A stretch of DNA of 64,000 bases, from positions 274,440 to 338,439 of the forward strand of contig NZ_JACHXS010000001.1 in the NCBI RefSeq assembly GCF_014192225.1, given 5' to 3'. Origin of the DNA: Pseudoduganella umbonata (GTDB lineage: Bacteria; Pseudomonadota; Gammaproteobacteria; Burkholderiales; Burkholderiaceae_D). A program made the position numbers and the translations under genes. This document shows, in pieces, positions 9,864 to 19,880 of this stretch; position 1 is the stretch's first letter; each line of letters opens with the position of its first letter. The notes beneath the pieces were generated by a model, which was not told the origin of the DNA, did not search any database, and saw only the letters and a list, made by a program, of their open reading frames with translations.

Positions 9864-10898
9864 ATGTCCATCCTTTCCCGAACCTTTGCCCTGTGTGCCC
9901 TGGGCGGCCTGCTGGGCGCCGCCACCGTCGTCCAGGTGCATGCCGCCGCCCCGTTCGCGGCGGCCCAGGCGCCCGGCTGGTACCGCATCGCGCTGGGCCG
10001 GTACGAGGTGACTGCGCTGCTCGACGGCACCCATCCGTTCCCGGCCCACGAGGTGCTCACGCGCGGCACCGCAAGCCTGGACAGGACCGATCCGGGCCTG
10101 GCGGACCGGCTGCTGGCCGCGGCTTACCTGAAGGCGCCCGTGGAAGGTTCGATCAACGCCTTCCTGGTCAATACTGGAACGAAGCTGGTCCTGATCGACA
10201 GCGGCGCCGGTGCGCTGTACGGTGCCGATGGCGGCCACCTGCTGGGCAACCTGCGCGCCGCAGGCTACGCGCCGGAGCAGGTGGACGAGGTGCTGCTGAC
10301 CCACCTGCACGCCGACCACGTGGGCGGCGTGGCGCTGGGCAGCGCCGCCGCGTTCCCGAATGCCGTGGTGCGCGTCAACGGGCGCGATGCGGCCTACTGG
10401 CTCAGCACCGCCGAGCAGGACCGGGCGCCGGCATTCCTGCACAGCATGTTCGACGGGGCGATGGCGTCGCTGAAGCCGTATATCGCGGCCGGGCGCTTCA
10501 AGCCGTTCGACGGCGCCGGCCCGCTGGAAGAAGGCATCACGGCAATGGCGTCCCCAGGTCATACGCCGGGCCACACGGCTTACCTGGTGGAGAGCGGCGG
10601 CGAGCGGCTGCTGGTGTGGGGCGATACCGTGCACGTGGCACCCGTGCAGTTTCCCGATCCGCGCGTGACCGTGAAGTACGACAGCGATACGGCGCAGGCC
10701 GTGGCGCATCGCCGGGAATGGTTCGCCGCCGCGGCGCGGCGCGGCGATTGCGTGGCGGCGGCCCACATCTCGTTCCCGGGCCTCGGCCACGTGGTCGATG
10801 GCGGAGACGGCTACCGCTGGCTGCCGTTGAACCACGTGGCCCGGACACCGGTGGCCGGCGGCGCGCCACTCCCGCGTCCGTGCGCGCGTCCCGGCTGA
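9864..10898 (+). CDS. Secreted MBL-fold metallo-hydrolase
   Basis: Metallo-beta-lactamase-fold hydrolase, 344 aa, with an N-terminal signal peptide (cleavage near residue 28, VHAAA). The dinuclear metal site is evident: HLHADH at residues 147-152, a later SPGHTPGH block and DTVH with the bridging Asp. It resembles the secreted quorum-quenching/AHL-lactonase-like or PNGase-like MBL subgroup, but substrate is not readable. AAGGA precedes the ATG at good spacing. The last residues (PRPCARPG) look like read-through beyond the fold. Confidence 0.85.
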   Translation: MSILSRTFALCALGGLLGAATVVQVHAAAPFAAAQAPGWYRIALGRYEVTALLDGTHPFPAHEVLTRGTASLDRTDPGLADRLLAAAYLKAPVEGSINAFLVNTGTKLVLIDSGAGALYGADGGHLLGNLRAAGYAPEQVDEVLLTHLHADHVGGVALGSAAAFPNAVVRVNGRDAAYWLSTAEQDRAPAFLHSMFDGAMASLKPYIAAGRFKPFDGAGPLEEGITAMASPGHTPGHTAYLVESGGERLLVWGDTVHVAPVQFPDPRVTVKYDSDTAQAVAHRREWFAAAARRGDCVAAAHISFPGLGHVVDGGDGYRWLPLNHVARTPVAGGAPLPRPCARPG

Positions 10899-11056
10899 TA
10901 CGGTCCCTGGCTGGGACGTGTCGCCGCGTGCGGCGCGGGCCGACCGGAACACGCGGCCTTCTCCTACAGGTTATTGCTGAGCAGGGTGGCACAATAAAAA
11001 TGTCATTCCGGCATCTTGCCGGAGCATTGCAGGGCTATCGGCCCTAGGAGACCATC

Positions 11057-11488
11057 ATGCACATCCACCTGATCGCGGCAGTCGCCGCCCTGGCATTCAC
11101 CGGTGCCGCCTCGGCGCAGAGCCATTCCGTCAGCAACATGGCCAATCCGCCGCAGACCCAGTCGGACAACAAGGCCGCCACCGAAGCCACGCCGGGCAAG
11201 ACGGCGACCGCCACTCGCAACTCGAACAAGCAGGCCGACAAGAACGCCGGCCAGGCGCGCAATGCGCCCACGGCGCGGCAGGCCGGCAAGAAAGTCGAGA
11301 CGAGTGGCAGCTCGATGACCGGCGAGCGGGTCGGCGCCGGCTCCAGCGCCACGGCCACCACCGGCATCGGTGCCGGCAATGGCGACAAGGGCGCGGAAGG
11401 CGCGATGGAGATCAAGCCTTCTGAAGCCTACGTGAACCCGGTCGAGCGCAACGCGCTCGACGAGGCGCCGAAGAGCGGCCAGAAGTAA
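11057..11488 (+). CDS. Small secreted protein of unknown function
   Basis: A 143-aa protein with a clear signal peptide (MHIHLIAAVAALAFTGAASA, cleavage after ASA). The mature part is low in complexity: rich in Thr, Lys, Asn, Ala and Gly, without Cys and probably disordered. AGGAG lies six bases upstream of the ATG. A perfect 7-bp hairpin (TCCGGCA-TCT-TGCCGGA, 11007-11023) sits in the region before it; without a T-run it could be a leader structure or the end of the upstream transcript. I do not recognise a family. Confidence 0.75.
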   Translation: MHIHLIAAVAALAFTGAASAQSHSVSNMANPPQTQSDNKAATEATPGKTATATRNSNKQADKNAGQARNAPTARQAGKKVETSGSSMTGERVGAGSSATATTGIGAGNGDKGAEGAMEIKPSEAYVNPVERNALDEAPKSGQK

Positions 11489-11527
11489 GCGCCTGCAGCA
11501 CCGGCGCGGTGGCCGGGCGACCTGCCG

Positions 11528-11553
11528 TCGATGCCGGAAGCTTACGGCATCGA
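11528..11553. terminator. Hairpin between convergent genes
   Basis: Perfect 9-bp stem TCGATGCCG / CGGCATCGA with an 8-base loop, placed between the small secreted protein and the convergent VWA gene. There is no T-run on either side, so termination is inferred from position only. Confidence 0.45.
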
Positions 11554-11575
11554 TGCGGCGTGCCGTGACTGGATA

Positions 11576-13300
11576 TCACGGCCGCGCCGCGATCCCCACC
11601 TTGTCCAAGGCCTCGGCCATCCGCACGAGCTTCACGAACTCGGCGCGGTAGCCTTCCGGATCGGCGCCCCGCGCCCCGTTGGCCAGCGTGGCAATGTCCG
11701 GATACGCCATTGCGGCCAGCTGCGGCTCGCCGCGCAGCTTCTGCCCGAACGCGGCGACGGCGATGGCGAAGCGCTGGTCGTCCGGCGCAGCCGCGATGCT
11801 GGCGCTGCCCGTGGCACGCACGGCGTGCTCCAGCTGCCGGCTGCTTGCCTCGCCGGGCAGCTTGTAGCGCAGCTTGACGAAGCACAGCTCATCGCCGCCG
11901 GCCTTCCTGTCCGGCGCGGCGCTCTTGCGAGCCGCGTTGCCTGCGTAACGGGGCGGGTCGACCAGTGACGCCACCGCGCCAGCCGGCGTGATCTCGTAGA
12001 TCGCCGTTACCGTGTGGCCCGCGCCGATATCGCCGGCATCTACCTTGTCGTCCTTGAAGTCCTGGCGGTCCAGCATCCGCGTTTCATAGCCGACCAGGCG
12101 ATACGCCGCGACGTGCGCCGGGTTGAACTCGACCTGCAGCTTGACGTCGTTGGCGATCGGGAACATGGTCGAGCCCAGTTCCTCGCCCAGCGCCTTGCGC
12201 GCTTCCAGCAGCGAATCGATGTAGGCGGCATTGCCGTTGCCCGCCTGGGCCAGCCGCTGCATCAGCGCGTCGTTCAGGTTGCCTTCGCCGACACCGAGGA
12301 TCGACAGGTACACGCCGCTTTTGCGCTGGTTCGCGATGAAACGCTCCAGGTCCCGCGGGTCGGTCATGCCGAGGTTGAAGTCGCCGTCGGTAGCCAGGAT
12401 CACGCGGTTCACCGCCTTCCGGTCGAAGTTGCGCGCGGCCAGTTCGTAGGCGCGCCGCAGGCCGGCGCCGCCGGCGGTCCCGCCGCCGCCCTGCAGCGCC
12501 CCGATGGCGTCGGCGATCTTGCCCTTTTCCTTGCCGGCGGTGGGTTCCAGCGCGACGTTGGTGCCGTTGGCGTAGGTGACGATGGCCACGCTGTCGCTGT
12601 CGCGCAGCTGCCGGGTGAACAGGCCGAACGCCTGCTTGAGCAGCGGCAGCCGGTCCGCCGGCATCATCGAGCCCGATACGTCGACCAGCAGCACCACGTT
12701 GGCGCGCGGGCGTGCGGCCGCGGCGAGGTCGTAGCCGCGCACGGCAATGTGCAGCAGCTGGTTGCCGGGCTGCCATGGGCTCGGCACGACGCCGGTGCCG
12801 ATCGCGAACGGCCGGGCCGGATCGCGGGGCGCGCTGTAGTGGTAGGGGAAATAATTGACCATTTCCTCCACCCGTACCGCGTCTGCAGGGGGCAGGGTTC
12901 CGGCTGCCAGCAGGCGCCTCACGAACGCATACGAGGCCGTGTCGACGTCGGCGCTGAACGTCGATACTGGCTGCTCGCTGACCAGCACGGCCTTGTTGGC
13001 GTCCTTGCCGGGGAATTTGTTCACTCCCTCGACTGCGGCGATCGGCGGCAGATAGGGTGCGTGAAAATGGTGCGCCTGTCTCGGCATGACCGCCCGCTGA
13101 GCGGTGGCATGCGCGACGACGGACGGGGCTGGAGCGGCGGGTGGCGCCGGTGGCGGCGGGGAGGGCGCAGGCGCCGGACCCGGCGGCGAGGTCTGCGCAG
13201 CTTGCTCCGGTGTGGATACGTGGTGGACGTTGCCAAAACTGCAGGCCGCCAGCAACAGGACGATGCCGAGCGGTGCAGCGCGGAACAGCGGCGATTTCAT
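11576..13300 (-). CDS. VWA-domain lipoprotein (YfbK-like)
   Basis: Surface or periplasmic lipoprotein of 574 aa. The signal peptide ends in LLAAC (Cys20). A Pro/Ala-rich linker is followed by the von Willebrand N-terminal region (FSADVDTASYAFVRRLL), a VWA domain with an intact MIDAS motif DVSGS (D207, S209, S211) and a C-terminal DUF3520-type region. This is the architecture of YfbK-like proteins, whose function is not well defined; the MIDAS suggests Mg2+-dependent protein binding. GAGG lies upstream of the ATG. It is monocistronic as far as can be seen. Confidence 0.9.
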   Translation of the reverse strand: MKSPLFRAAPLGIVLLLAACSFGNVHHVSTPEQAAQTSPPGPAPAPSPPPPAPPAAPAPSVVAHATAQRAVMPRQAHHFHAPYLPPIAAVEGVNKFPGKDANKAVLVSEQPVSTFSADVDTASYAFVRRLLAAGTLPPADAVRVEEMVNYFPYHYSAPRDPARPFAIGTGVVPSPWQPGNQLLHIAVRGYDLAAAARPRANVVLLVDVSGSMMPADRLPLLKQAFGLFTRQLRDSDSVAIVTYANGTNVALEPTAGKEKGKIADAIGALQGGGGTAGGAGLRRAYELAARNFDRKAVNRVILATDGDFNLGMTDPRDLERFIANQRKSGVYLSILGVGEGNLNDALMQRLAQAGNGNAAYIDSLLEARKALGEELGSTMFPIANDVKLQVEFNPAHVAAYRLVGYETRMLDRQDFKDDKVDAGDIGAGHTVTAIYEITPAGAVASLVDPPRYAGNAARKSAAPDRKAGGDELCFVKLRYKLPGEASSRQLEHAVRATGSASIAAAPDDQRFAIAVAAFGQKLRGEPQLAAMAYPDIATLANGARGADPEGYRAEFVKLVRMAEALDKVGIAARP

Positions 13301-13422
13301 GGGAGGCCTCGCGGGATGTCGGGGGTCCGGACAACATGCCGAAACGGCATCGGCCAGTCAATCGCCGTTACAACTGGCAACCGATGCCTTTCATGCGCGG
13401 CAGGCATTAATGGCGGGGAAAT

Positions 13423-13518
13423 TGGCGGAAGGCAGAAAGAGTCGAACTTACAGAGGAACGGCTGACGCCCCTCACCGGGTTTGAAGCCCGGCCCCATCAC
13501 CGGATGAGAATGCCTTCC
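13423..13518 (-). tRNA. selC: tRNA-Sec (anticodon UCA)
   Basis: Selenocysteine tRNA that decodes in-frame UGA with SelB. Read on the minus strand it starts GGAAGGCA and ends with encoded GCCA. The acceptor stem has the 8 bp typical of bacterial tRNA-Sec (GGAAGGCA/TGCCTTCC). The D-stem is a long 6 bp with a 4-base loop. The anticodon arm is CCGGG-CTTCAAA-CCCGG, with TCA as the anticodon. A large variable arm has an 8-bp stem including two G.U pairs, and the T-loop is TTCGACT. The T-stem carries one T.T mismatch, a minor oddity. It lies 31 bases downstream of selB on the same strand, probably in the same transcript. Confidence 0.96.
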
Positions 13519-13549
13519 TTGGACTACGGTGCCGCGAGCGCCATGCGCA

Positions 13550-15439
13550 TTATGCCGATTCCGGCCAGCTCGCGTTGGGCCGCAGCAGGTGGCTGTTGCG
13601 GACGCGGCGAGTATAGCCGACGCGGTCGAAATACTCCAACACCTGGATCGCGCGCTTGCGGCCCAGGTCCGTCGCGTCGCGGAACGTGGCCGCCTGCGCA
13701 TCGGGCAGCGCGGCGACGATGCGCGCCAGGTCGGCCAGCGCGCGCGGGTGGTAAAACAGGTCCGGCACTACCTGCGACAACTGCCCGGCGCGGGCCAGCT
13801 TGCGCAGCAGGCGCCGCACCTCGTCCTCGGGCACGCGGTATTCCCGCGCCAGGTCGCGCACCCACGGCGGATCGAAGCGGCCCCGTTCCAGCGCGGCGAG
13901 CAGCGGCGCGGCCAGGGTTTCCTCTTCCGGCGTCAGTGCCACGCTGTGCGCCGGCAGGTGCAGGCTGTGGCCGCGCTGCGCAATCGTGCCGGTGGCCAGC
14001 ATGCGCGCCACCAGCACTGGCCACAGCGCATCCTCGGCATCCGGCTGGGCCATCCGCTTCAGGCGCCACAGTTCGGGGCCGGCCTCGTCCGGTTGTCTGG
14101 CGTGGAAGGCGGCCAATGCAGCGAGCACCGACTCCTCCAGCCGCGCCAGCGCGTCCTGGGCGATCCACAGTTCTTCGCCGCCCGGCAGTGGCAGGCGCAC
14201 GCATCCGGCAGGCAGCGCGATCGCATCGGCCGGCATCAGCGTCAGCCGGGTCAGCGCGGCGGCCCGCACGCCCATCGGGCTTTGCGCCAGCAGCGCGGCC
14301 ACGTCGCCGCTGTCGAGCCAGGCCTGCAGCGCGTCGAGCCAGGCCAGCCGCGCGGGGCTGCGGCGCTTGCGCGCGGCGCCAAACGGGTCGAGCACGGTGC
14401 CGCCGCCGATGGTCTGCGTGGCCTGCGCGTTGCGCACCACGAAGCGGTCGCCCGGCACCGCATGCACCGGCACGTCGAACACCAGCTGCACGCGTGCCGG
14501 CCGCCCCGGTTCGACGATGTCGCCATCGAGCGGCACCACGTTGGCCGTATGGTGCGCGGCGCCCAGGTGCACGTGCACCGGCGACCACGCCTTGAGGATG
14601 CCCGCGGCCAGCGTCAGCCGCACGTCGATCCGTTCGGCACAGGCTTGCAATGCCGGGGCGACGATCCACGTGCCCCGTTCGATCTCGTCCTTCGCCACGC
14701 CGGCCAGGTTCAGCGCGAGGCGCTGTCCGGCATGACCCTGCACGGCGCTGCGGCTTTGCGCATGGATGCCGCGCACCCGCGCGCTCTGTCCGCCGGGAGC
14801 CAGCACCACCGTATCGCCGACGGCCACGTGGCCGGAGAGAGCGGTACCGGTGACCACCGTGCCCTGGCCGGACAGCGTGAACACCCGGTCGACGCCCAGC
14901 CGGAACAGCCGCCGGTCGTCGCGCGCCGGCAGCGTGCGCGCCGCCTCGGCCAGGTGGGCCAGCAGAGCCGCCACGCCGGGGTCGCCCGGGACCGTCGCGG
15001 CGGTGCGGAACACGGGCGCGCCGTCGAATGGCGTCCCGGCCAGCAGCGCGGCGATATCGGCCTCCACGGCGGCGATGCGCGCTTCGTCGGCGCGGTCCGT
15101 CTTCGTCAGCGCCACGGCGCCGCGGCGCACGCCCAGCAGCCGCAGGATGTCCAAGTGCTCGACGGTCTGCGGCATGATGCCGTCGTCGGCGGCAACCACC
15201 AGCAGCGCGTGGTCGATGCCGGTTACGCCGGAAGCCATCGTGCGGATGAATTTCTCGTGGCCCGGCACGTCGATGACGCCGAGGATCTCGCCGCCGGCCA
15301 GCGGCAGGTAGGCGTAACCCAGTTCGATCGAGATGCCGCGCGCCTTTTCCTCCTTCAGGCGGTCGGTGTCGACGCCTGTCAGCGCGCGTGTCAGCGTGGT
15401 CTTGCCATGGTCGATATGGCCTGCGGTACCGACGATCAT
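13550..15439 (-). CDS. selB: Selenocysteine-specific elongation factor SelB
   Basis: Dedicated elongation factor that carries Sec-tRNA-Sec to the ribosome and binds the SECIS hairpin. About 629 aa, the usual length. The N-terminal GTPase has GHIDHGKT (residues 7-14), DVPGHE and TKTD for guanine recognition, the last in place of NKxD as in other SelBs. EF-Tu-like domains II and III follow, then a C-terminal third of winged helices that would bind the SECIS. The start ([14 protein letters not shown]) overlaps the selA stop by 4 bases (ATGA). selC follows immediately. Confidence 0.96.
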   Translation of the reverse strand: MIVGTAGHIDHGKTTLTRALTGVDTDRLKEEKARGISIELGYAYLPLAGGEILGVIDVPGHEKFIRTMASGVTGIDHALLVVAADDGIMPQTVEHLDILRLLGVRRGAVALTKTDRADEARIAAVEADIAALLAGTPFDGAPVFRTAATVPGDPGVAALLAHLAEAARTLPARDDRRLFRLGVDRVFTLSGQGTVVTGTALSGHVAVGDTVVLAPGGQSARVRGIHAQSRSAVQGHAGQRLALNLAGVAKDEIERGTWIVAPALQACAERIDVRLTLAAGILKAWSPVHVHLGAAHHTANVVPLDGDIVEPGRPARVQLVFDVPVHAVPGDRFVVRNAQATQTIGGGTVLDPFGAARKRRSPARLAWLDALQAWLDSGDVAALLAQSPMGVRAAALTRLTLMPADAIALPAGCVRLPLPGGEELWIAQDALARLEESVLAALAAFHARQPDEAGPELWRLKRMAQPDAEDALWPVLVARMLATGTIAQRGHSLHLPAHSVALTPEEETLAAPLLAALERGRFDPPWVRDLAREYRVPEDEVRRLLRKLARAGQLSQVVPDLFYHPRALADLARIVAALPDAQAATFRDATDLGRKRAIQVLEYFDRVGYTRRVRNSHLLRPNASWPESA

Positions 15440-16992
15440 GCGGGTTCCAGCGCCTTCAGCTGCCGCGCGAATTCGTCGGCATGGGCTTCTTCCAGGCAGC
15501 GCAGGTCGAGCCACAGCGTATCGTCGGCGATGCGGCCGATGACGGGCACCGGCAGCGCGCGCAGGCGGCGTTCCAGCACGCCCAGCGGATTGCCGCGCAG
15601 GGTCCGTCCCGTAGCGGCGCTGCCCGGCGCGGCCGCCGGGCGGACCGCGAGGCCGAAGCTGGGCAGCACGTCGACGGGCAGCGCGCCGCTGCCGATCTGG
15701 CTCGTCATGGCTTCGGCACTGACGGCGTACGACCCGCCCAGCGCCTGCTGCAGCGGTGCCTGCAGCCGTTCGGCCAGCGCGCGCATCGCGCCCGCGGGGC
15801 GGGTCAGCAGGCGCAGCGTGGTCAGGCGCTCGGCCAGCAGGTCCGGCGCGTGATACAGCGCCAGCACCGGTTCCAGCGCGGCCAGCGTCAGCTTGCCGAC
15901 GCGCAGCGCGCGCTTCAGCGGGTTTTTCTTGATCGCGTCCACCAGGTCGCGGCGGCCGGCGATGATGCCGCACTGCGGCCCGCCCAGCAGCTTGTCGCCG
16001 CTGAAGGTGACCAGGTCGGCGCCTCCCTCGACGGTTTCGCGCACCGTCGTTTCATGCGGCAGCCCATACTTCTCCAGGTCGACCAGCGTGCCGCTGCCAA
16101 GATCCACGGCCACCGGCAGCTTGCGTTCGCGGGCCAGCGGCGCCAGTTCCGGCAGCGTGACCTCTTTCGTGAACCCGGTGATCGCATAGTTGCTGGCGTG
16201 GACCTTCATCAGCATCGCCGTGTTCGCGTTGATGCCGTCCTCGTAGTCCTTCAGGTGGGTGCGGTTGGTGGCGCCGACTTCGCGCAGCGTGGCGCCGGCG
16301 CGCGTCATCACGTCCGGGATGCGGAACGCACCGCCGATCTCCACCAGTTCGCCGCGCGACACGATCACCTCGCGACCGCTGGCGAGCGTGTTCAGCATCA
16401 GCAGCACGGCAGCGGCGTTATTGTTGACGATGGTGACGGCCTCGGCACCCGTCAGCTTCAGCAGGTGTTCCTCGACCAGCGAATCGCGGTCGCCGCGCTT
16501 GCCCGTTCCAATGTCCCATTCCAGGTTCATCGGCCAGCGCAGCGCATCGGCCACCGCCTGCACGGCGGCGTCGGGCAGCAGCGCGCGGCCCAGGTTGGTG
16601 TGCAGCACGGTGCCGGTCAGGTTGAACAGCCGGCGCAGGGTGGAGCGGTTCGCCGCGGCAAGCTTGTCGGCCAGCGCGGCCAGCACGGCGGCTTCCGATG
16701 TGTCGGCCGCGCCACCCGCGAGCAACGTCCCGCGTAGCCCAGCCAGCACGCCGCGCAGCGCTTCGACAGTCTGTTCGCGGCCGTATTCGGCCAGCAGGGG
16801 CTGGCAGGCTGGCGCCGCCAGCAGCAGGTGGACGGCCGGCAGCCTGACGTGGCCCGCCGACGCTGGCTGCGTCGGCTTCACTTCCTGCGCTGGCTGCGCC
16901 GGCTTTACATCCTGCGCTGGCTGCGTCGGCTTTACATCCTGCGCTGGCGTTCCGTCCTGCGCCGGCTCCTGCTGTTGCGCCGCTATCGTCAT
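15436..16992 (-). CDS. selA: L-seryl-tRNA(Sec) selenium transferase SelA
   Basis: PLP enzyme that converts Ser-tRNA-Sec to Sec-tRNA-Sec using selenophosphate. The conserved core is evident: [29 protein letters not shown], and the PLP lysine K334 in [14 protein letters not shown]. At 518 aa it is longer than usual because of an N-terminal Gln/Pro/Ala-rich insertion of about 35 residues made of 9-residue PAQ(D/E)VKP(T/A)Q repeats before the conserved domain. It overlaps fdhE upstream by 4 bases (ATGA) and selB downstream by 4, so fdhE-selA-selB form one tightly coupled operon. Confidence 0.96.
   Translation of the reverse strand: MTIAAQQQEPAQDGTPAQDVKPTQPAQDVKPAQPAQEVKPTQPASAGHVRLPAVHLLLAAPACQPLLAEYGREQTVEALRGVLAGLRGTLLAGGAADTSEAAVLAALADKLAAANRSTLRRLFNLTGTVLHTNLGRALLPDAAVQAVADALRWPMNLEWDIGTGKRGDRDSLVEEHLLKLTGAEAVTIVNNNAAAVLLMLNTLASGREVIVSRGELVEIGGAFRIPDVMTRAGATLREVGATNRTHLKDYEDGINANTAMLMKVHASNYAITGFTKEVTLPELAPLARERKLPVAVDLGSGTLVDLEKYGLPHETTVRETVEGGADLVTFSGDKLLGGPQCGIIAGRRDLVDAIKKNPLKRALRVGKLTLAALEPVLALYHAPDLLAERLTTLRLLTRPAGAMRALAERLQAPLQQALGGSYAVSAEAMTSQIGSGALPVDVLPSFGLAVRPAAAPGSAATGRTLRGNPLGVLERRLRALPVPVIGRIADDTLWLDLRCLEEAHADEFARQLKALEPA
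16862..16960 (-). repeat. 27-nt tandem repeat in the 5' part of selA
   Basis: Three near-identical 27-base units (16862-16888, 16889-16915, 16916-16942) plus a partial fourth, differing at a few bases. Each encodes nine residues of the PAQ(D/E)VKP(T/A)Q linker. Being a multiple of three, copy-number change keeps the frame. Confidence 0.85.
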
Positions 16993-18017
16993 TCCGCCGA
17001 ACCCAGCCGCAGCAGCGGGTTGCCGCTGGCGCGTGCATAGCCCAGCTCCGAGACCAGCATGTCCAGCACCAGGCTGGCGAGGTCGTCGGCCAGCGGGTCC
17101 ACGTTGTAGTCGTGTTCCTGGTTGAAGATCTTGCGGTATGAATGGCACTCGTCGCACGTTTCGGCGCGCGCCACGCGGGTCGGGTCGTTGGCCTTGTTCA
17201 GCATCTTGCCTTCCTTTGCCGCGGCCACGTTCTCGGCCACCGGATCGGCGTCCGCGTCGGTCAGTCCCTGGTACGCCACCTTGGAATTGGCTTCGCAGCA
17301 CGAGCATTTCACGCGCACCATGTGCCATTCGCTGGCGCACACCGCGCAGTGCAGGTAGCGGTAGCCCTGCGACTGGCCGCCGATGCGGATCACGCTGGCC
17401 ACCGGGTGCGAGCCGCACACGGGGCACAATGTGCCGGTCACGAGGGGCTGGGCCCAGCGCTCGTCGAGCTGCGCGGCCATCACGCTCCACGTCAGCTGCA
17501 GCGCGGCCGCCACGAACGGCGCCTGCGCGGGATCGATGCCTTCGGCGAATTCGCCCAGCACGGCGTCGGCCGCGCCTTCCAGCTGCGCTTCGTCCAGCGC
17601 GCGCAGCGCGGCCAGCGCGGCGGCCAGCTGCGGCTGCCCGGCAGCCTTCGTCTCCAGCCTGTCGAGGATGGCGCCGAATACCGCGCGCCATTGGTCTGGC
17701 CGCTTGCCCGTGACCGGCAGCGGCGGCATGTTGTGTTCATGCGCGACGCGCATGTCGTCCTGCGGCGGCAGCGGTACGCCGGCCGGCAGCAGGGTCTTCG
17801 CGACATCGGCCTGCGCCTGCACGAGCTCGGCCATCACGTTGACATAGCTCCCCAGCGCGTCATCGACGGGGATGCCCTTGATGTTGTTCTGCGCCAGCTG
17901 GCGCAGGCGCTCCGCGCGCGCCGCGTACAGTTCGCCCGGCCGCGGCAGCAGCAGGCGGGGGATGGCGGTATGGTCGAGCGATTCGATCTCGCCCGGTTCT
18001 AGCAGTCGCTGTACCAA
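16989..18017 (-). CDS. fdhE: Formate dehydrogenase accessory protein FdhE
   Basis: Rubredoxin-like accessory protein needed for assembly of active respiratory formate dehydrogenase. The CxxC pairs that bind iron are visible: CPVCGSHP, then CAVCASEWHMVRVKCSCC, then CDECHSY. About 342 aa with the proposed TTG start at 18017, which has GGAG five bases upstream and yields (M)VQRLLEPGEIE, the normal N-terminus of the family. The first in-frame ATG (18035) has no ribosome-binding site, and a still longer form from 18137 would translate the GGTGTC repeat block. The stop overlaps selA (ATGA). It is separated from fdoI by a terminator and repeats, so it likely has its own promoter. Confidence 0.92.
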   Translation of the reverse strand: MVQRLLEPGEIESLDHTAIPRLLLPRPGELYAARAERLRQLAQNNIKGIPVDDALGSYVNVMAELVQAQADVAKTLLPAGVPLPPQDDMRVAHEHNMPPLPVTGKRPDQWRAVFGAILDRLETKAAGQPQLAAALAALRALDEAQLEGAADAVLGEFAEGIDPAQAPFVAAALQLTWSVMAAQLDERWAQPLVTGTLCPVCGSHPVASVIRIGGQSQGYRYLHCAVCASEWHMVRVKCSCCEANSKVAYQGLTDADADPVAENVAAAKEGKMLNKANDPTRVARAETCDECHSYRKIFNQEHDYNVDPLADDLASLVLDMLVSELGYARASGNPLLRLGSAE

Positions 18018-18062
18018 GATAACTCCAAATTCCATTGCGGTATCGCTGCACGCGGAGGCACT

Positions 18063-18176
18063 GGTGTCGGACACCCGGTTTGTGGGTGTCGGACACCGGT
18101 CTTCGGTGCCGGAGCCGGGAAAACCGGTGTCTGACACCTTTTCCAGGAAAGTCGACTGGAAAAGGTGTCAGACACC
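18063..18176. repeat. GGTGTC-N-GACACC palindrome cluster, locus 1
   Basis: Four 13-bp palindromes GGTGTC(G/T/A)GACACC at 18063-18075, 18085-18097, 18126-18138 and 18164-18176. The last two belong to a perfect 21-bp inverted repeat (18126-18146 with 18156-18176, 9-base loop) that would form a strong hairpin. The block fills the gap upstream of fdhE, between it and the fdoI terminator. Confidence 0.85.
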
Positions 18177-18208
18177 AGATGCTTCCGATTTCCGTAGCGG
18201 ATACCAAT

Positions 18209-18235
18209 AAAAAAGCCGGGCCACGCGGGCCCGGC
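18209..18235 (-). terminator. Intrinsic terminator after fdoGHI
   Basis: On the minus strand an 8-bp stem GCCGGGCC/GGCCCGGC with a 5-base loop is followed by six T residues. It lies 39 bases past the fdoI stop and so ends the fdoGHI transcript, separating it from fdhE-selA-selB-selC. Confidence 0.88.
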
Positions 18236-18273
18236 CAATTTTAGACGAATACGAACAAGCGTGCAGTTCGGTG

Positions 18274-18951
18274 TCAGTGCTTGCGCTTGCGCATCTCGTC
18301 CTCGAACCAGCGCGGGTGGTGCCTGCGCGCCCAGCCGTAGGTGACGGTGCCGCGGATCATGGCGCCCATCGAGCCCTTGATCCAGATGCCCGCGTACACG
18401 TGCACGATGATCGAGACGATGATCACGAACGCGAAGAACGCATGCAGCAGCGAGGCGACGCGGATGACGTCGATGGCGAACAGGTGCGAGAACCAGGCGC
18501 GCCACATGACGATGCCGGTCAGCAGCAGGCCCACCATCGACACGATCAGCACCCAGAACAGCAGCTTCTGGCCGGCGTTGTACTTGCCGATGCGGGGCAG
18601 TTTCTCCTCGCGGTTGGCCAGCACGTCGTCCATCTGCTTCAGCCACTGGCGGTCCGTGGCGTCCAGGAAGTTGTGGTGCCAGAAGCGCAGCACCAGCACC
18701 AGGAACGACACGAACATCACGATGCCGATGAACGGATGCAGGATCCGCGTCCACTGGCCGCCGCCGAGGAATACCGCCATCCACGACATCGCCGGGTGGA
18801 ACAGGGCGAGGCCGGAGACCGCCAGCAGCACGAACGAAATCGCCGTGATCCAGTGGTTGGTCCGTTCGTTCGGCTTGTACCGCTCGATCAGCGGGTAGCC
18901 TTCCTTGTCCTTCAGGATCTCATCGTGCTTCAGGCTCTTATCGTGACTCAT
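18274..18951 (-). CDS. fdoI: Formate dehydrogenase cytochrome b556 (gamma) subunit
   Basis: Inner-membrane diheme cytochrome b that passes electrons from the beta subunit to quinone. 225 aa with four hydrophobic helices. Heme-ligand histidines fit the FdnI/FdoI pattern: [24 protein letters not shown] and LLHAFFAF. Start at 18951 ([11 protein letters not shown]) follows GGAGGA at ideal spacing and overlaps the fdoH 3' end by 14 bases. The C-terminal tail is basic ([17 protein letters not shown]). Confidence 0.94.
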   Translation of the reverse strand: MSHDKSLKHDEILKDKEGYPLIERYKPNERTNHWITAISFVLLAVSGLALFHPAMSWMAVFLGGGQWTRILHPFIGIVMFVSFLVLVLRFWHHNFLDATDRQWLKQMDDVLANREEKLPRIGKYNAGQKLLFWVLIVSMVGLLLTGIVMWRAWFSHLFAIDVIRVASLLHAFFAFVIIVSIIVHVYAGIWIKGSMGAMIRGTVTYGWARRHHPRWFEDEMRKRKH

Positions 18952-19861
18952 GACGTTCCTCCGCAATGCGTTTCGCGTCGTGCAGCGCTTCCTCTTCTTC
19001 CTTGCGGCTGACCTCGTTCGGTCCGACGCGGGTGTAGTGGAAGAAGCCTGCCAGTGCCGCCGCCGCCATGCCGGCCAGGGCCAGCGGCTTCGTCAGGCCC
19101 TTCCATGCGCCCACGACGGGGCTGATGGAAGGATTGTTGCGCAGGCCGCTGTACAGCGCCGGACGGTCGGCGTGATGCAGCACGTACATCACGTGCGTGC
19201 CGCCCACGCCGGCCGGGTCGTACAGGCCGGCGTTCTGGTAGCCGCGCGACTTCAGGTCCTCGATCCGCTCGGCCGCATGCGTCTTCATGTCTTCCTTCGT
19301 GCCGAAGACGATCGCACCGGTCGGGCAGGTTTTCACGCAGGCCGGTTCCTGGCCCACGCCCACGCGGTCGGAGCACAGCGTGCACTTGTACGCGCGGTTG
19401 TCCTTCTTCGAGATGCGCGGCACGTCGAACGGGCAACCGGTCACGCAGTAGCCGCAGCCGATGCAGTTTTCCTGGTGGAAGTCCACGATGCCGTTGGTGT
19501 ACTGCACGATCGCGCCCGGCGCAGGGCAGGCCTTCAGGCAGCCTGGTTCCTCGCAGTGCATGCAGCCGTCCTTGCGGATCAGCCACTCCAGGTTGCCGTC
19601 GTTGTTCTCGTGTTCCGCGAATTTCATCACGGTCCACGATTGCGGCGTCAGGTCGATCGGGTTGTCGTACACGCCGATGTTTTCACCGACGTCGTCGCGC
19701 AGGTCGTTCCATTCCGAGCACGCGGTCTGGCAGGCCTTGCAGCCGATGCATTTCGATACGTCGATCAGCTTGGCGACCGTGCCGGTGACCGGTTCGCGGG
19801 CCACCGGCGGCTGCACCGTGGTGGCCGAGATCCGTTTGATGTCTAGAGATTGTAATGCCAT
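18938..19861 (-). CDS. fdoH: Formate dehydrogenase iron-sulfur (beta) subunit
   Basis: Electron-transfer subunit with four [4Fe-4S] clusters. Cys motifs in order: [11 protein letters not shown] near residue 38, [27 protein letters not shown], and [25 protein letters not shown] single hydrophobic helix near residues 265-285 anchors it in the membrane, as in E. coli FdnH/FdoH, with a charged tail behind. 307 aa, normal length. It starts 19 bases after fdoG, with AAGGA upstream. Confidence 0.95.
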   Translation of the reverse strand: MALQSLDIKRISATTVQPPVAREPVTGTVAKLIDVSKCIGCKACQTACSEWNDLRDDVGENIGVYDNPIDLTPQSWTVMKFAEHENNDGNLEWLIRKDGCMHCEEPGCLKACPAPGAIVQYTNGIVDFHQENCIGCGYCVTGCPFDVPRISKKDNRAYKCTLCSDRVGVGQEPACVKTCPTGAIVFGTKEDMKTHAAERIEDLKSRGYQNAGLYDPAGVGGTHVMYVLHHADRPALYSGLRNNPSISPVVGAWKGLTKPLALAGMAAAALAGFFHYTRVGPNEVSRKEEEEALHDAKRIAEERHESR

Positions 19862-19880
19862 GATCTGTCCTTGTCCGCGC

